Below, piece after piece: positions 1 to 11,371 of a stretch of DNA of 64,000 bases; position 1 is the first letter of the stretch, and every line of letters begins with the position of its first letter. The stretch comes from Dysidea avara (taxonomy: Eukaryota > Porifera > Demospongiae > Dictyoceratida > Dysideidae). The notes beneath the pieces were generated by a model. The model had not been told where the DNA came from. It did no database searches and saw only the letters and a program-made list of their open reading frames with translations. The stretch spans positions 682,001-746,000 of the forward strand of contig NC_089276.1 of the NCBI RefSeq assembly GCF_963678975.1. The letters are read 5' to 3'. Made by a program: the position numbers and the translations under genes.

Positions 1-1083
1 TAAAATTGATTGGAGCATCCATTTAAGCCCATAATTAACCCACATAAGCACATTATTATGTGCATTTATGCAAAGAAGGAATGGTACATGTGTTGATTGG
101 AAGGTGTTACTATTCAGTTAAGCTTGATATAATGCAACAAGCACTTTGAAACAACAGAAGATTTGAGTTTGACGAGGCTGTCACTTGATGTATGGTAGAT
201 AAGCTGGACTCTGCCAACAACTTCAGTAGAGTCTAGTTGGTAAGGAATCTTGGATCCCTGCTACTGCTGCGGTAGTTCCAGCACTCCTCCTTAAACTGTG
301 CCCTGCAAACTTGCAAGCTGGAAAGTTGGCTGCCACTCTTTGTTTGAGAGTACTGCGATATAACACAGGGCCTCGTTTAGATTCCCTGGGCTAGTGGTGA
401 AGCACCTTGTACAGGCTCTGCCTTCTGTGCAAACCCTCCAGTGTCCAACTGGTAGACTTGATAATGATAGTAACTATGCTGCCAACAATAATGGTCCTCC
501 TTGACTGCCATGGTCCATTAATCCGTTTTAGTAGAGCTTGATCCTGACCATCATCACAGATCAGTGAATGGCATCTGCGGGCCACCCAATGTCTAGTCGG
601 GTGTCACACTCAGCCTCCTCAGGAGGGACGGATACGGCAGTGTCACATACTTTTGAAAGACTTCTCAAATTTTCCGTATTTGGTTGTATGTACGTTCAAG
701 ACCATCGCAAGTTTTGCCACACTAATCGAAGACTTATAAACTAAGCAGATGCTACCATATTTCTCTTTTTCATGACACTCAAAGTATCACGGCTTACGTA
801 CGTATGAGTACTGTCAAGGCCAGGGTAGTAAAAATGTAATTGTGAATACTCAAGTAGCTAGCCATTATCTCAAGAATGACTGAGGAGGGTATTGTCGAAT
901 CTGATACCGGAACTTTGTCTTCTGCTGTCGCAGTGCATGGTAGCTATGGTTAGACATGTGTACAGCATGTTTGTAGAGTGGTATACCTTCTCCTGTTGTG
1001 TCTATAGACATGTGTATTGTTACCTCTTGTTTTTTTTTGAAGTCAATCAATATAATTAATTGTCTGACATTATAATCTCCATA
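1..1083. other. Left flank without a supported gene
   Basis: Only short open frames lacking family motifs are seen. One minus-strand frame runs from inside the LTR (1134) to 865, so its first codons are LTR sequence; the part outside the LTR matches nothing I recognise. The region ends at the 5-bp target duplication of the BEL element. Confidence 0.5.
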
Positions 1084-1088
1084 GTAGT

Positions 1089-1251
1089 TGTCATCGAGTT
1101 CTTCGTATCTACACAAATTCTTCACTATTAGCACCGATTACTCTAGGATTGGATGGGTTAAGCACCAACATTAACACGCCGTTAACACTCATTTTATTTC
1201 ACGTGACACACAAAATTATTTCGTGCAGCTAAATTAAGAAAGTTTCCTACA
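1089..1251 (-). repeat. 3' LTR of the BEL element
   Basis: 163 bp, direct repeat of 7075-7237. Read on the minus strand it begins TGTAGGAAAC and ends GATGACA, giving TG...CA ends. A short purine-rich stretch (minus strand ccaggag) at 1252-1258 abuts its start and may be the polypurine tract. Confidence 0.9.
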
Positions 1252-1332
1252 CTCCTGGCGGTTGATACACTAGGAGTGGATCAAAAGTTCCTAAATATAC
1301 AAAACCTAATACAACCTAATAATAAAATATGT

Positions 1333-1653
1333 TCAACTGTTCAATTGTCTGTTGATTTCTCCAACCACTGCAACATGTCGGCGAGGTCTACTGGGTACTC
1401 TTTCTGTGATATCACAATCGCTTGAGACTGCAGTCTCACTAGCCCTTGGATTATCATGAACTGTAGTTGTTGGAGTCTCAATGACTTCTTGAGGCTGTTC
1501 TTGTTGCATCGTGCCAGTTTCACTAGTTCCCACTTCAATGGGTATAAGATGTTGAACACTCCGTCTTAACAAAGAGGGTCTACCTTCACAATCAACCACC
1601 TTAATCATTGCAGCTCTCACTGCTCCGTCATTTCCTGTCAGCAATTGTTGCAC
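1333..1653 (-). pseudogene. BEL pol C-terminal region (DUF5641-like)
   Basis: A 106-codon frame. Its start resembles the end of BEL polyproteins (LTGNDGAVRAAMIKVVD, then RRSVQHLIPIE). It is the out-of-register continuation of the integrase frame and ends about 80 bp before the 3' LTR. Confidence 0.75.
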
Positions 1654-1658
1654 GATGG

Positions 1659-2363
1659 CTAACTTCCAAAAGTGTCTCTTAGTAGAATCATTTTTAAAAC
1701 TATCACATCACCAACTGCAACCACGGAATTCTTATTTTGTCTCTTCGTAATTGAATGATGCTCTCTCAAACTCAGTAAATAAGTTTTACGCCAAAGACAT
1801 AAGAATTGATTACGTAAATGCTTCTGTTGTTTGTTACGATGTACTAGACTATTATGAGTACTTACAACCTCATAATGCTCACTATTAGGAGTAGTTGTGA
1901 GGCAACGACCATGAATAAGATGTGATGGAGAAAGTGCATAACTCACTCCTTCAGAATCAGGATAAACGTACATCAGGGGACGTGAGTTGATTATGGCTTC
2001 TATTTCCACCAACAGAGTGTTCAGTTGATCAAAACTAAGCGTAGACCTTCCAACCGACTTCCTTAAACACTTCTTAACTGACTGTATCAAGCGTTCCCAG
2101 AACCCGCCCCACCAAGGGGCTCGTTCTACAATAAAGGTCCAGGTGATTCTGTTATTGGAAAGGTACACTAATACTTCTCTTGATTGCAAAATGCTACACA
2201 CTTCCTTAGCAGCTGATTTAAAAGTTTTGGCGTTGTCTGACAATAATGTTGCAGGTAAGCCACATCGACCACAAAACCTGCGAAACGCCAATAAAAAGGA
2301 GGAAATGTTTAAATCATTGACCAACTCTAAGTGTATAGCTCGAGTAGCTGCACATGTGAACAA
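1659..2363 (-). pseudogene. BEL integrase core, second Asp and Glu
   Basis: A 234-codon frame. It contains FTCAATRAIHLEL, LLSDNAKTF (second catalytic Asp) and WWGGFWERLIQ (catalytic Glu), the BEL-type integrase signature, then a DUF5641-like start after HLIHGRCL. The frame is lost at about 1690, where the next block continues in a different register. Confidence 0.87.
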
Positions 2364-2389
2364 ACAAATGTATGTCTTATGGTTCTCAC

Positions 2390-2782
2390 TTAATTCTTGT
2401 CTGCCCGTACATAGAGTGGTCCAGCAAAGTCCAAGCCAACATGTGTAAATGGAGGATCATCAGAGACTCTATCACTAGGTAAGTCAGGAGGACTGACTGA
2501 TGGGTAAGCAGATCCATCCATCCTTTGACACAATGTACACCACCTTATAACCTTCCCCACAGCTTGCTTTCCTTTGAGAATCCAAAATCTCTCTCTCAAT
2601 GTGGTCAGAGTATCGTTTGTTCCACTATGTTTAACCTTTTGGTGGACATCACTTATGAGTAGCTTAATGTAAGGGTGATCATGTGGCAACAAAATAGGTT
2701 GCTTACTGTTCAGGGTGAGTGAAGAGTTGTTAATTCTCCCCTTACATCTTAAAAATATTGTTTTCATCAATGTACAATCCAA
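2390..2782 (-). pseudogene. BEL integrase, zinc-binding part and first catalytic Asp
   Basis: A 130-codon frame with the HHCC-type zinc region (His residues in HPYIKLLISDVHQKVKH, then CTLC) followed by HVGLDFAGPLY, the start of the DDE catalytic core with the first Asp. It stops at 2390; the rest of the core continues at 2363 in another frame, so a frameshift lies near 2370-2400. Integrase inserts the cDNA and generates the 5-bp target duplication seen here. Confidence 0.85.
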
Positions 2783-5003
2783 ACTGATCTACTCTTGCAG
2801 GCCTGGGACCATGCTTACTAGCTAGGAAGCTCAATTCTGCTTGAAACTTGTTGAACTGGATTGATTTCATCCAATAAACCTCAGCTAAGTTGATTTCTTC
2901 TGCGCTCAGTACAAATGAAGGTGAATGATCGGTACAGCATGAATTAGAATCTTGCTTCTTCAGCTTGTTGACGAACCGCAGAACATAAGCAGTGACACAT
3001 AACAGCTTGTTTAAACTGCTAAAACATTTGCAATCTATGACTTCATGAAGTGCAGGATAACTCAAAGCAGCAGCTGTTGTAACTGATGTAACAAATGAAT
3101 GACAAACTGGAGTCTTCATCATTTCTAACTGGGCCTCTTCACAAGAATCAAAGAGCATCATATTAGGCCAGTTGTCTTCTGTCAGTTGTAAAAACTCTGG
3201 TCCATTCCACCATGATTCACTGTTGCAGAGTTCCTTTCCTGATAAACCACGTGAAGGCATGTTGGCTGGATTCAAGTAACCAGGACAGTGACGCCACTTA
3301 TCTCCTGAAGTGTGCTTAAGGATTTCAGTAACTCGAGAGCTGACGTACTGCTTCCAAGGTTTGTGATTGTTTATCCAAAAAAGAACAACGGTCGAGTCAG
3401 TCCAAAGAAAGGTTTCTAGATTACCAATGATCTCCAGAGAATTACGCACTGTCACAACAAGTCGACTCAATACTACAGCTGCAACCAATTCTAAACGTGG
3501 GATAGTTTGACTCTTGACTGGAGACACACGTGTCTTTGCAGCGACAATTCTTATGGTAACACTTCCATCAGCATAAATAGTTTTCAGGTACAAAACTGCC
3601 CCATATGCTAGAGATGAAGCATCACTGAAGCCATGTAATTGGAATGTGAGTGGGGTGGAGTTAAAAGAATAGTAGCATTGTGGAACCTTCAAACAACTTA
3701 GTGAACTGAACTCTGTTGATATGGAGTTCCATTTGCTGAGAACCTCACCCTGAAACAATTCGTCCCAATCTATTTTATCAGTGCACAAATCTCGAAAGAG
3801 GATCTTCAATCTTACTACAAATGGGCTAAGAAACCCTAGAGGGTCAAATATCTTGGCTGCAATCTTCAATACTGACCTCTTAGTAACAGGCAGATTTCTA
3901 CTATACTCTATCAAGTCAGAAAAATTGAACAAAAACTCATCAGAGTGATTATCCCAGGTGATACCCAGTAATTTACAACATATCTCATTACAACATTTCT
4001 CATTGCTAGCAAAATTTAAGGACCCTGAAGTTGATTTTGCAAAGGACTCCTCTTCCTCAGTTACGGAATTCACCGCAGACACAACATCACTACACATTAA
4101 TGACTCACATTCTAGTATTCTCTTAAGAAGAGTAGCACAATTTGAGTTCCATTTTCTTAAGTTAAGACCTGCCTTCTTCATTGTACGTTTCGAGTTTTGA
4201 TACAATTCGAATGCTTGCTCAACATCATTTGTTCCAGTAATAAGGTCATCCACATATAAACACCTCTCAAGTTGCTCTACTAGCTGAGGATGTTCATCTT
4301 GATGTTGACTTAGGTGGTGTGTAATAACAGCCCCCAAAATCATTGGCGAAGGACGTAATCCAAAGACTAATCTGGTATGGAGGACCTTGCTATCTAGTCT
4401 AAAAGGATCTTCAAGCCATAAAAATCGGACAACATCACGATCTGGGTTGTTGATGCCTACCATAAGGAACGCTTTCTCGATATCTGCCGTGAGAGCAAAG
4501 GAATATGATCGAAATCTGATTAATACGTCAAATAACTTGGGTTTAAAATTTGGCCCAGTTTGAAGACAGTCATTCAATGAAATCTCTTGTTCTGATTTGG
4601 CTGATCCATCGTATACAATTTGTAGCTTAGTGGTCGATCGCTCCCTGCAGATGACCGCATGGTGAGGTAAGTAATGTACGGTGTTGTCATCATTTTGGCT
4701 TGATTCTGGTATTCTTTCAACGATACCCTTGGAAATCTGGTCTTGAATGATATGGTCATATTCTCTTAAGAGCTCAGGATCTTTCAACAATCGACGGTGA
4801 AGTGATCTTAGTCGGTTAAGACTTAAAACGAAATGATCAGGAACACTTGAATGTCCCTCCTTCCAAGGCAAACTGACTTGATAGTGACCTTCAGTGAAGA
4901 CAATGTCACTGAGAAACTTGTTGTCAACTTGAGAACTTATGCTCGTATTATCAACAATGCCGATGGTTTCAAGCTCCCAGAATCGTTTTAACATGGCATA
5001 CAA
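2742..5003 (-). CDS. pol: BEL reverse transcriptase / RNase H (Peptidase_A17-type pol segment)
   Basis: The longest open frame in the window, 753 codons. The reverse transcriptase has the motif A region LTADIEKAF (about 171-179), RLVFGLRPSP (211-220) and the catalytic YVDD at 250-253. It is followed by the BEL-specific KWNSN and IFDPLGFLSP region (about 284-395) and an RNase H fold starting GFSDASSLAYGAV with Asp461. Function: copies element RNA into cDNA and removes the RNA strand. No stop breaks this segment, in contrast to gag, protease and integrase. It overlaps the integrase frame at 2742-2782 in a different register, so a frameshift separates them. Confidence 0.9.
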   Translation of the reverse strand: MYAMLKRFWELETIGIVDNTSISSQVDNKFLSDIVFTEGHYQVSLPWKEGHSSVPDHFVLSLNRLRSLHRRLLKDPELLREYDHIIQDQISKGIVERIPESSQNDDNTVHYLPHHAVICRERSTTKLQIVYDGSAKSEQEISLNDCLQTGPNFKPKLFDVLIRFRSYSFALTADIEKAFLMVGINNPDRDVVRFLWLEDPFRLDSKVLHTRLVFGLRPSPMILGAVITHHLSQHQDEHPQLVEQLERCLYVDDLITGTNDVEQAFELYQNSKRTMKKAGLNLRKWNSNCATLLKRILECESLMCSDVVSAVNSVTEEEESFAKSTSGSLNFASNEKCCNEICCKLLGITWDNHSDEFLFNFSDLIEYSRNLPVTKRSVLKIAAKIFDPLGFLSPFVVRLKILFRDLCTDKIDWDELFQGEVLSKWNSISTEFSSLSCLKVPQCYYSFNSTPLTFQLHGFSDASSLAYGAVLYLKTIYADGSVTIRIVAAKTRVSPVKSQTIPRLELVAAVVLSRLVVTVRNSLEIIGNLETFLWTDSTVVLFWINNHKPWKQYVSSRVTEILKHTSGDKWRHCPGYLNPANMPSRGLSGKELCNSESWWNGPEFLQLTEDNWPNMMLFDSCEEAQLEMMKTPVCHSFVTSVTTAAALSYPALHEVIDCKCFSSLNKLLCVTAYVLRFVNKLKKQDSNSCCTDHSPSFVLSAEEINLAEVYWMKSIQFNKFQAELSFLASKHGPRPARVDQFGLYIDENNIFKM

Positions 5004-5148
5004 TTGATCATTATCATTTGGACTTTCATTACCATCTTCATGAGCAGGTTACAAGAAGTGATATTGGTGAACTCCGATTAGTTAAGTGGGCCAGATAAAA
5101 GCCACCCAAGCTTGCTGTTTACAGCCACAGGACCTTGATTGCCTTGTC

Positions 5149-6036
5149 TTATTTCAGAACCCACAAACTGCCAGTAGAAATCAGAGCCAATACGTACATC
5201 CACAGTGCTCCTAGCAGAGCCAGAACAGTCTGCCAATTGTATTCCACATAAATAACTGTACTGGCTGATGTCAGAGATACTGGCAGTGTTGAACAGATCA
5301 CTGGGAAACTCAAGGCTGTTATCTCTATCTTCTCTGAAGATTGTGAATTACGAAGATACAACTTGTACAATTTGCACTGCCTAGGCTTGAATCGAGTGTC
5401 TCCAGATGTATTCAGACGCAACTTCTCTGCTCTCACAGGAGTCAGCCCCAAACTATGGCATAGATCTTCAGTTACATATGACCTCTGACTACCACTATCA
5501 AATAATACTCTGACTCGTGTTTCTCTTTGAATTGACTCATTCCCAGCAATAGCTTGTACAGTTTGTGGTAACACCATTTTTCTATCTTCAACAACATTTG
5601 TGGTACTACTTGAAACAAGATTATTGTGGTCGACTGTAGTGTTGGTTGGGGGTATAGTTGGTGGTGGTACAAAGGGTTTGGGTTCAACAAACAGGTTATC
5701 ACAAATTGATTGGTGATGTCTTTGATGACAAATCCTACAAGTCCTTTGACTACGACAGTCTCTTGTCTTATGATTAGGTTTTAAGCAATTGAAGCAGCGG
5801 CCACTCTTGATTAAAATATCCTTACGGCCCTTAGCAAATTTGACCTTGTCACATGACGCAGAGTAGTGCTGACCACTGCAGTAAACACACTGGATATTGT
5901 GACCCAGAGTTGTAAAGGTACTAGAAATAGGTGGGTTATGGCCATGTGTATGTGGTTTTGGATTGACTGGTTGGGATTTAATTTTTGTCCCCTCACTGGA
6001 TTCACGAGCTTCAACCACTTTTCGTGTGACTTCCAT
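5149..6036 (-). pseudogene. BEL zinc knuckles and aspartic protease block
   Basis: A 295-codon frame. CCHC knuckles sit near residues 50-62 (CVYCSGQHYSASC) and 81-94 (CFNCLKPNHKTRDC), with a third Cys/His cluster at about 100-112. The retroviral-type protease active site is LFDSGSQRSYV at about 179-188 (DSG at 180-182), in the DUF1758 style. Knuckles bind element RNA; the protease processes the polyprotein. The frame is separated from gag (6082) and from RT (5003) by stops, so the original continuous polyprotein is broken in at least two places. The C-terminal 20 residues probably run past the original frame. Confidence 0.85.
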
Positions 6037-6081
6037 CAGTTCATCAATTTTCCAGTGATCATCAGTCAGCTCCCGGGCAAC

Positions 6082-6904
6082 TCATAGTCTTATATCACTA
6101 GGTAGTTTAGACAAGATCATGGGCATCAAAAGACTGCCATACTGTTCAGAAGTAACTTCCAAAGCTGCCAACCCCCTTATGTGTACAGTTATTTGTTTGG
6201 CTGACCTGAGTGACTGAGGACGTTCATTGACGCAAATAGGAATCTTAATCAGTTCGTCCATGTGAGCTGCTACTATTTGCTTGGGTTTTCCAAACCTTTG
6301 CTTCAACAACTCTATTGCTGAATCATAATTCACTTCGGTCAATGTTAGTCCTTTGATTGAACGGGCTGCAGCTCCATCTAACAAACCTTGTAAATAATTG
6401 AATTTGTCAGTCTTCGATAACCGTGAATTGTTGTGGATAGTGGAATTGTAGGAATCCCAAAAGGAGGTCCATCGCATGACATCACCTCTAAATGTCGGAA
6501 GCATGAGCTTATGGAGGCATGGCTTAGCTCCCACAGACAATGATTCATGTCCGGTGGCTGTTGAGGTGTGGGAGGATTCGTTTGTTTTGGTTCTTTTCAC
6601 GGAATCAATTTTCGTTTTATATCCAATTATCTTCGCTGTTACTGTTTCTGACTCCTCTATTTCACCTTCGATCTCTCCAGAGTCGCAACACGCCAAAACC
6701 TCCTTGTCTAGGTCAGCTAAGACAGATGACTTCCCTTCAAGTTGACGATCTATGACACTCAATCTAATATAATGATCTTTGGTTAATATCTCTTGTGAAA
6801 GGATCTTGTCGATTTCTTTCGTCAACTTCGTTACTACCCCTCGATGTCCTCCGCGAATCGCTCTACAGCAATCAAGTTTGGCTTTTTAGTCGCTTCGTCC
6901 ATTT
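6082..6904 (-). pseudogene. gag: BEL gag, DUF1759-type region
   Basis: The open part (6825-6082) has the family signature: a stretch like PTFRGD, then WTSFWDSY, NYLQGLLDGAA and LLKQRFG, as in the DUF1759 region found upstream of BEL proteases. A likely start ATG lies at 6904, but from it the frame soon meets stop codons (about 6835-6840). The gag frame, which upstream reads RGGHRGVVTKL, is a different one. So the start is disrupted by a frameshift or the true start differs. Downstream the frame stops at 6082, and the protease block resumes at 6036 in another frame. Expected role: structural protein packaging element RNA in cytoplasmic particles. Confidence 0.82.
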
Positions 6905-7054
6905 GATAGTAGGACCTCAAGTCGGATCGTCGGTGCTGGCTAGAACGGAGTCAACAAAAAACAAGTGTACAATTAGTCGTAAACGGTTCACCTCTCGGGG
7001 TGCCTGTAAACTTGGCACCAAGGAATCTGCGTGATGGGTTAGAATTAGTCACTT

Positions 7055-7072
7055 GCCCCACGTTGTGCACCA
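7055..7072 (-). promoter_or_regulatory. Probable tRNA primer-binding site
   Basis: Two bases inside the 5' LTR the minus strand reads TGGTGCACAACGTGGGGC. It starts with TGG, the complement of a tRNA CCA end, at the expected place for priming reverse transcription. I cannot name the tRNA by eye. Confidence 0.65.
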
Positions 7073-7074
7073 GA

Positions 7075-7237
7075 TGTCATCAAGTTCTTCGTATCTACAC
7101 GAATTCTTCACTATTAGCACTGATTACTCTAGGATTGGATAGATTAAGCACCAAAATTAACACGCCATTAACACTCGTTTTTTCTCACGTGACACACGAA
7201 ATTATTTCATACAGCTAAATTAAGAAAGTTTCCTATA
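7075..7237 (-). repeat. 5' LTR of the BEL element
   Basis: 163 bp, direct repeat of 1089-1251. The terminal TGTAGG reads TATAGG here, a single change at the end of the LTR. The promoter of the element should lie inside it; I see no unambiguous TATA box or initiator. Confidence 0.9.
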
Positions 7238-7242
7238 GTAGT

Positions 7243-9064
7243 GTACCAATGGCACATTTACCCACAAAACCACTCAATAAATCAATAGCCAATTGTCACT
7301 ACTGCAGGCTTGCTCCTCGATGCTATTATCATCTGCCTGTTAGCAGTGACTAGGTAGAGACTCTGATTGGTCCATGCATTGGTAGCCCAGGTCCAGGTTT
7401 ACAGAAAAGGAACCCACAATTAGGTCACACCTAAATAGGCCCTGGCGGAAATGTGGGCTCCTTGGTATGAAGTCTTACCCTTGGGTCCATATCTTAAGTG
7501 GCAAAAGAAAAAAAATTTAGCCTAATTACCTTAGTCATGGACCTTGGGGGAAGACCCCATTATGGACCAGTTGTGACCTCTATTGCACATGTGCAGATAG
7601 AGCAGTGTGTGCTTGTGGTGAGATCAATAGCACCTTTTCCATGCTGAAATAATAACACCAATAAATCAGCCATGACAATCAGAAATTGTCCAAAGGAAGA
7701 AAACAGGATTACAGCAAACAGGCTAGTCTTTGAGTTTTATTTGTTCCTCTTTGATGTGCATGAGCAATGGTGGCGGCTCTGGCTATAAAAAAATGGGTAG
7801 TCAATCCGGTCATAATGTCTTTAGAGTTCCTTTTTCGAAATGATTTCCCTGGTTTGTTGCTCTCTTGTTTCCAGTGGAGGATTGCTCTGCTTTGGTTGGA
7901 CTGTCAGAGGCTGTTGTGAAGAGTAGTAGTCTCACAGGAAGTCAGAGCTGTGAGAAAACATCATGTGAAAAAGTTAGAAATCTATTTTATAAATTTCTGG
8001 GTATTGAGTTTTGATTGTTTCCACTTACAGGAAGATAGCTGGCATTCTGGTGGTCTAGATGTCACACTGTTCATAAGAATTGAATTGATTTAGTCCAATT
8101 TGTGGATGTTCCCTGGAATTTTTTTTTTTTTTTGGTAGAAGCTGGACTTTGACAGCAGCTGCACCTCTAGCTGCTGGTGTGGATATGACATCATCCTCTG
8201 CTGACAAGAAGAGTGGTTGTCTCACACTTGAAAGGAGGATCATACAGTCTCAGACAATGGTTGCATGAATATGCATTGACAGCCAAGCTGCCACCTGCAA
8301 CTATAGCATAGGCAGCCAACCGCTGCATGGAACAGAAGACAATAACATCGCAGCCAACCGCTGCATGGAGCAGAACACAATACCATTGCAGCCAACCGCT
8401 GCATGAAACAGTGAACACATAGCATCAAATTAGCCGGCCTATAGCCGCAAATGTCCTGCACGCTGGTGGCGCCATCCGCACTGATGTAGACGATTGGCGT
8501 AGGGGGCTTTGAATAGTCGTGGTGAGAATATTCCGCCAGCTGGAAGTTCCTGAAGATAGTGTTGCAGTGGACGAGGTTGAACGATGCACTGTAGTACGGT
8601 TAGTCTGAGAGTGAATTTAATCTGTGGTTTAAGAGTAGCCCTGATATCTAGATTTTCAGTAGCTATGCGGCTCTGGATCTCCACTACTAGTGCTATGATC
8701 GCTTACTTCGGGCTTCTGGTGATAGAGATGTCGCTACTACGGGGGTGGGTGGAGGCGTCACTGTGAGGAGCTCTTAGCTGCTACTGGAGGTGGCGGCGCT
8801 GACTCTTCTCAGTGACGAGTTTGATGGGGAAGACAACAACGAACTTACGACGATAAACTGATACAAAGATAACAATGACTCGCTAACTGTTTACTTCAAA
8901 TGTGCTGAAATGTCAGACTGGCCTCCCTTATAGACCTCTTTGAAATACGCTCCTAAATTATTGGAATGCGCTAGGGGGTTGGGTCAAAAACCTGTATGAC
9001 TAGTGTAACAATCCAGGCAAGCTTGTCCTGCTAGTTAACCCTGTTTAACCTGCTGTTAAACTTG
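7243..9064. other. Intergenic, no supported gene
   Basis: Short open frames on both strands carry no recognised motif. The frames at 8191-8461 follow the tandem repeat at 8312-8425 and are an effect of it. 8500-8830 has richer base composition and open frames on both strands (8439-8684 minus, 8584-8766 plus), but no start context, splice pair or family similarity. Confidence 0.4.
8312..8425. repeat. Tandem repeat, 3 copies of 38 bp
   Basis: Units begin gcagccaaccgctgcatg at 8312, 8350 and 8388, a regular 38-bp period, with a few substitutions and a decayed third unit. Confidence 0.85.
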
Positions 9065-9168
9065 TATTATATCATGGCCATGAGGGATTTTCCTGATATA
9101 TATGTCCAAGCCCGAGGGCACAGGCATATATATCAGGCAAATCCCCAAATGGCCATGGTATAAGTAAT
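9065..9168. repeat. Imperfect hairpin of about 104 bp
   Basis: Arms such as catggccatgagggatt and aatccccaaatggccatg, then tcctgatatata and tatatatcagg, face each other around a short centre (about 9112-9118). It looks like a small foldback MITE; I see no clear target duplication. Confidence 0.6.
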
Positions 9169-9189
9169 ATATACTACTCTGGTATGTTC

Positions 9190-9561
9190 TAGGGGTGGGT
9201 GATATAAGTAATAAAATATCGATACCGATACCAGAATGTCCGATACTTTGGTATCGAGTACTTTTTATGAAGAATCGAAAATTTCGATACTTGGTGATCA
9301 CGTGATATTTTGCTTACATTGTGCATGTGTTATGGATGCAAACACTAAAAATGGAAGTTTCAGCCATTACTGTACTATAATGCAAGTTTTATTCAACCCA
9401 CCAGTCATCACTAAAAATTTTTCAGCACTGTTAGGTCCACTAAATGGCTACTAAGTACAATAATTACAAGTACTCAGTATCGGTATCGATACTCATCAAT
9501 ACCATGACAAAAGTACTTGGAATCGTATTGACGCAAAATTTTCTGGTATCGCCCACCCCTA
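9190..9561. mobile_element. hAT-type MITE, 372 bp
   Basis: The ends are inverted: TAGGGGTGGGTGATA on the left, and GGTATCGCCCACCCCTA closing on the right. The 8-bp direct repeat gtatgttc flanks it exactly (9182-9189 and 9562-9569), the duplication size of hAT transposases. The interior has many TATCGATA-like inverted blocks and no transposase. Confidence 0.9.
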
Positions 9562-9569
9562 GTATGTTC

Positions 9570-11252
9570 ACCTAATAGGTGAAGGAAGACAAACCTGCAT
9601 TCACCACATTACTTTTATACAGAGGTTTGCAAGCATCGATTATGGGTTTAAATTGTGGGCACAAAAAGAAATGATTGTGTATTTTACTGGTTTAGTGATA
9701 CCATTTTAAACCAAATAACCACTTTGTGGATGAATAAAGTAACTTAAGGTGCTAAAATAAACACTTAGACATATAGGTTGGGCATCTTTCATGCAGTTGA
9801 AATGTACTGCGTAGAAAAACAATCCCCACATTGCAAAAATGATTATTTAGTCATGCCTAGTAATTGAACTATGCAATGCTGACTCAGTCAATTCTTTTTG
9901 CTAAACCAACATGTTAAACTCAAACCCACAATGGAAAACTGTAAGCAGCTCTATATAAATAATCAAAGGGAACTGATGCTTTGTAACTGCCTCAGCATCA
10001 AAGGCAGTTGTGGTCAGGGCTATAGGCTATATCATGATATCGCCCTAACCATGTGAAATATAATCCTGTGGTTTCCTTTGATCTGAGATGTCAAAGTGGT
10101 ATATTGTCAGTTATAACCCTTGGGAAACAACTAGCTAATAGGGCTACAGATACGGACATGAATCCACTGACAAAAATGAAATGACTAGTGGATTTTTATC
10201 ACATTGACTTTAGTCTCACATTTCGGACACTTCACAATATTAAAATTTGCAACATATTTTATCACGTAGTGCCTGCAAAACTACAACTGCTATGTGATTT
10301 GTCAACAAGGGTATTTACAGGTGTTGAGACATCAGGATGCCATTAGAACATTCACCCTTTGCCATTCAACTAGCAATTTACTTCTACTATAGCATCTCTG
10401 AAGGCTTCCACTAATCCACACAGAACAAGCAGAACCAGACAATATAGAAAAAATATAGGAAAATTTCTGGTTCCATGAATTGGACTTCTTGTAGCATCAT
10501 TGTATTCACAGATATGTACTTAGAAAATTACCTAATAGACACAAGACAGGTAGTAGCTACACAATGAATAATTTCATGTGACACCTGTAAGACTTAGATT
10601 TGCATACTAATGAGTGAGATCCCCCTTTCAAATGAAAATATTATGTTTTTCTTAACTGAATCGCACAATCTACCACTTAAACTGTTTGCTTGTTCCTCTC
10701 TTTTTGGCTCCTGCTGTTGCTTTCTTGATTGGTTTTAGGTGAAACTTTAAATTATGGAGCTATAATGTGTAAAATGGAAAACCATGCACGAGATAACAAT
10801 GAAATGTGCATGTATGTGTTACACATAATAAGTGAAAGATGAGATATTTACTTCCATCTCGAATTTCCTCTTGTCTCATATCTCAGACTCTGTGAGATAC
10901 TTGTGAAGCAAATGACAAGTTAATAGCACGTTTTCCCACCTTGATAAAAATGCTACAGTTTCATAGTGCTGTGACGCTGGACTGTTGTATTAGAGTAGAA
11001 CTCCAGTGGCCTACCTTTTCCTCCTTTGTAATGCCCATGTGTAGCAATGTATAGCCGTATTTTAGGTGTTTTTCACATAATTCAAGATATAATAAAAGAT
11101 TTTTTCACGTTATTAAAAATACCACATGAACGGGGACAATAAACTGGAATAACCTTTTCCTGGCCTATGGTAGACTTTACTATACGTTCATAAGTATATA
11201 GGCTATTATGCCCATGAGCCATATCTATAATTATAATGTATTGTTTCTACAA
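9570..11252. other. Intergenic, nothing recognised
   Basis: AT-rich sequence with no open frame of note and no repeat I could pair inside the window. Confidence 0.4.
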
Positions 11253-11371
11253 CTTTGAAGTACAGTGGAGAAAATGATGCTGACAAGCCACGTTTATCCG
11301 CGCATCTTTGTGAGAAATGTAAGATATATGGAAATTGTAAAGCAAATGGATTAGGATACTGCAGATACTAA
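11253..11371 (+). pseudogene. ZCCHC24-like last exon (copy A), probably dead
   Basis: The frame from TTG AAG TAC to TAA encodes LKYSGENDADKP, then HLCEKCKIYGNC and a short tail. This matches the last exon of copy C (34528-34622) almost residue for residue and keeps the C-x2-C-x5-C zinc ligands. The intron before it should end AG, but here the sequence is ctacaa where copy C has ctacag, so the acceptor is mutated. No partner exon with the GEYKC...CKTC half was found upstream. It is on the same strand as, and 2.3 kb upstream of, copy B, suggesting a remnant of tandem duplication. Confidence 0.72.

Larger units (their letters stand above)
1084..7242 (-). mobile_element. BEL/Pao LTR retrotransposon, near full length, decayed
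   Basis: A complete element of about 6.15 kb on the minus strand. Two LTRs of equal length (163 bp; 1089-1251 and 7075-7237) are flanked by the 5-bp direct repeat gtagt at 1084-1088 and 7238-7242, the duplication size known for BEL/Pao. Reading right to left the internal part has a primer-binding site, gag with a DUF1759-type region, CCHC knuckles, an aspartic protease with a DSG active site, reverse transcriptase with YVDD, RNase H, integrase and a C-terminal DUF5641-like region. That order is diagnostic of BEL/Pao. Frame breaks between the blocks mean this copy is probably not autonomous, although the RT frame alone is open for 753 codons. The LTRs differ at a modest number of positions, so insertion is neither brand new nor ancient. 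Confidence 0.93.

Noticed and set aside
8312-8425. CRISPR-like array
   Set aside because: Units adjoin without spacers, and the DNA is eukaryotic.
8191-8461. Repetitive Cys/Trp-rich short proteins
   Set aside because: They are translations of the 38-bp tandem repeat.
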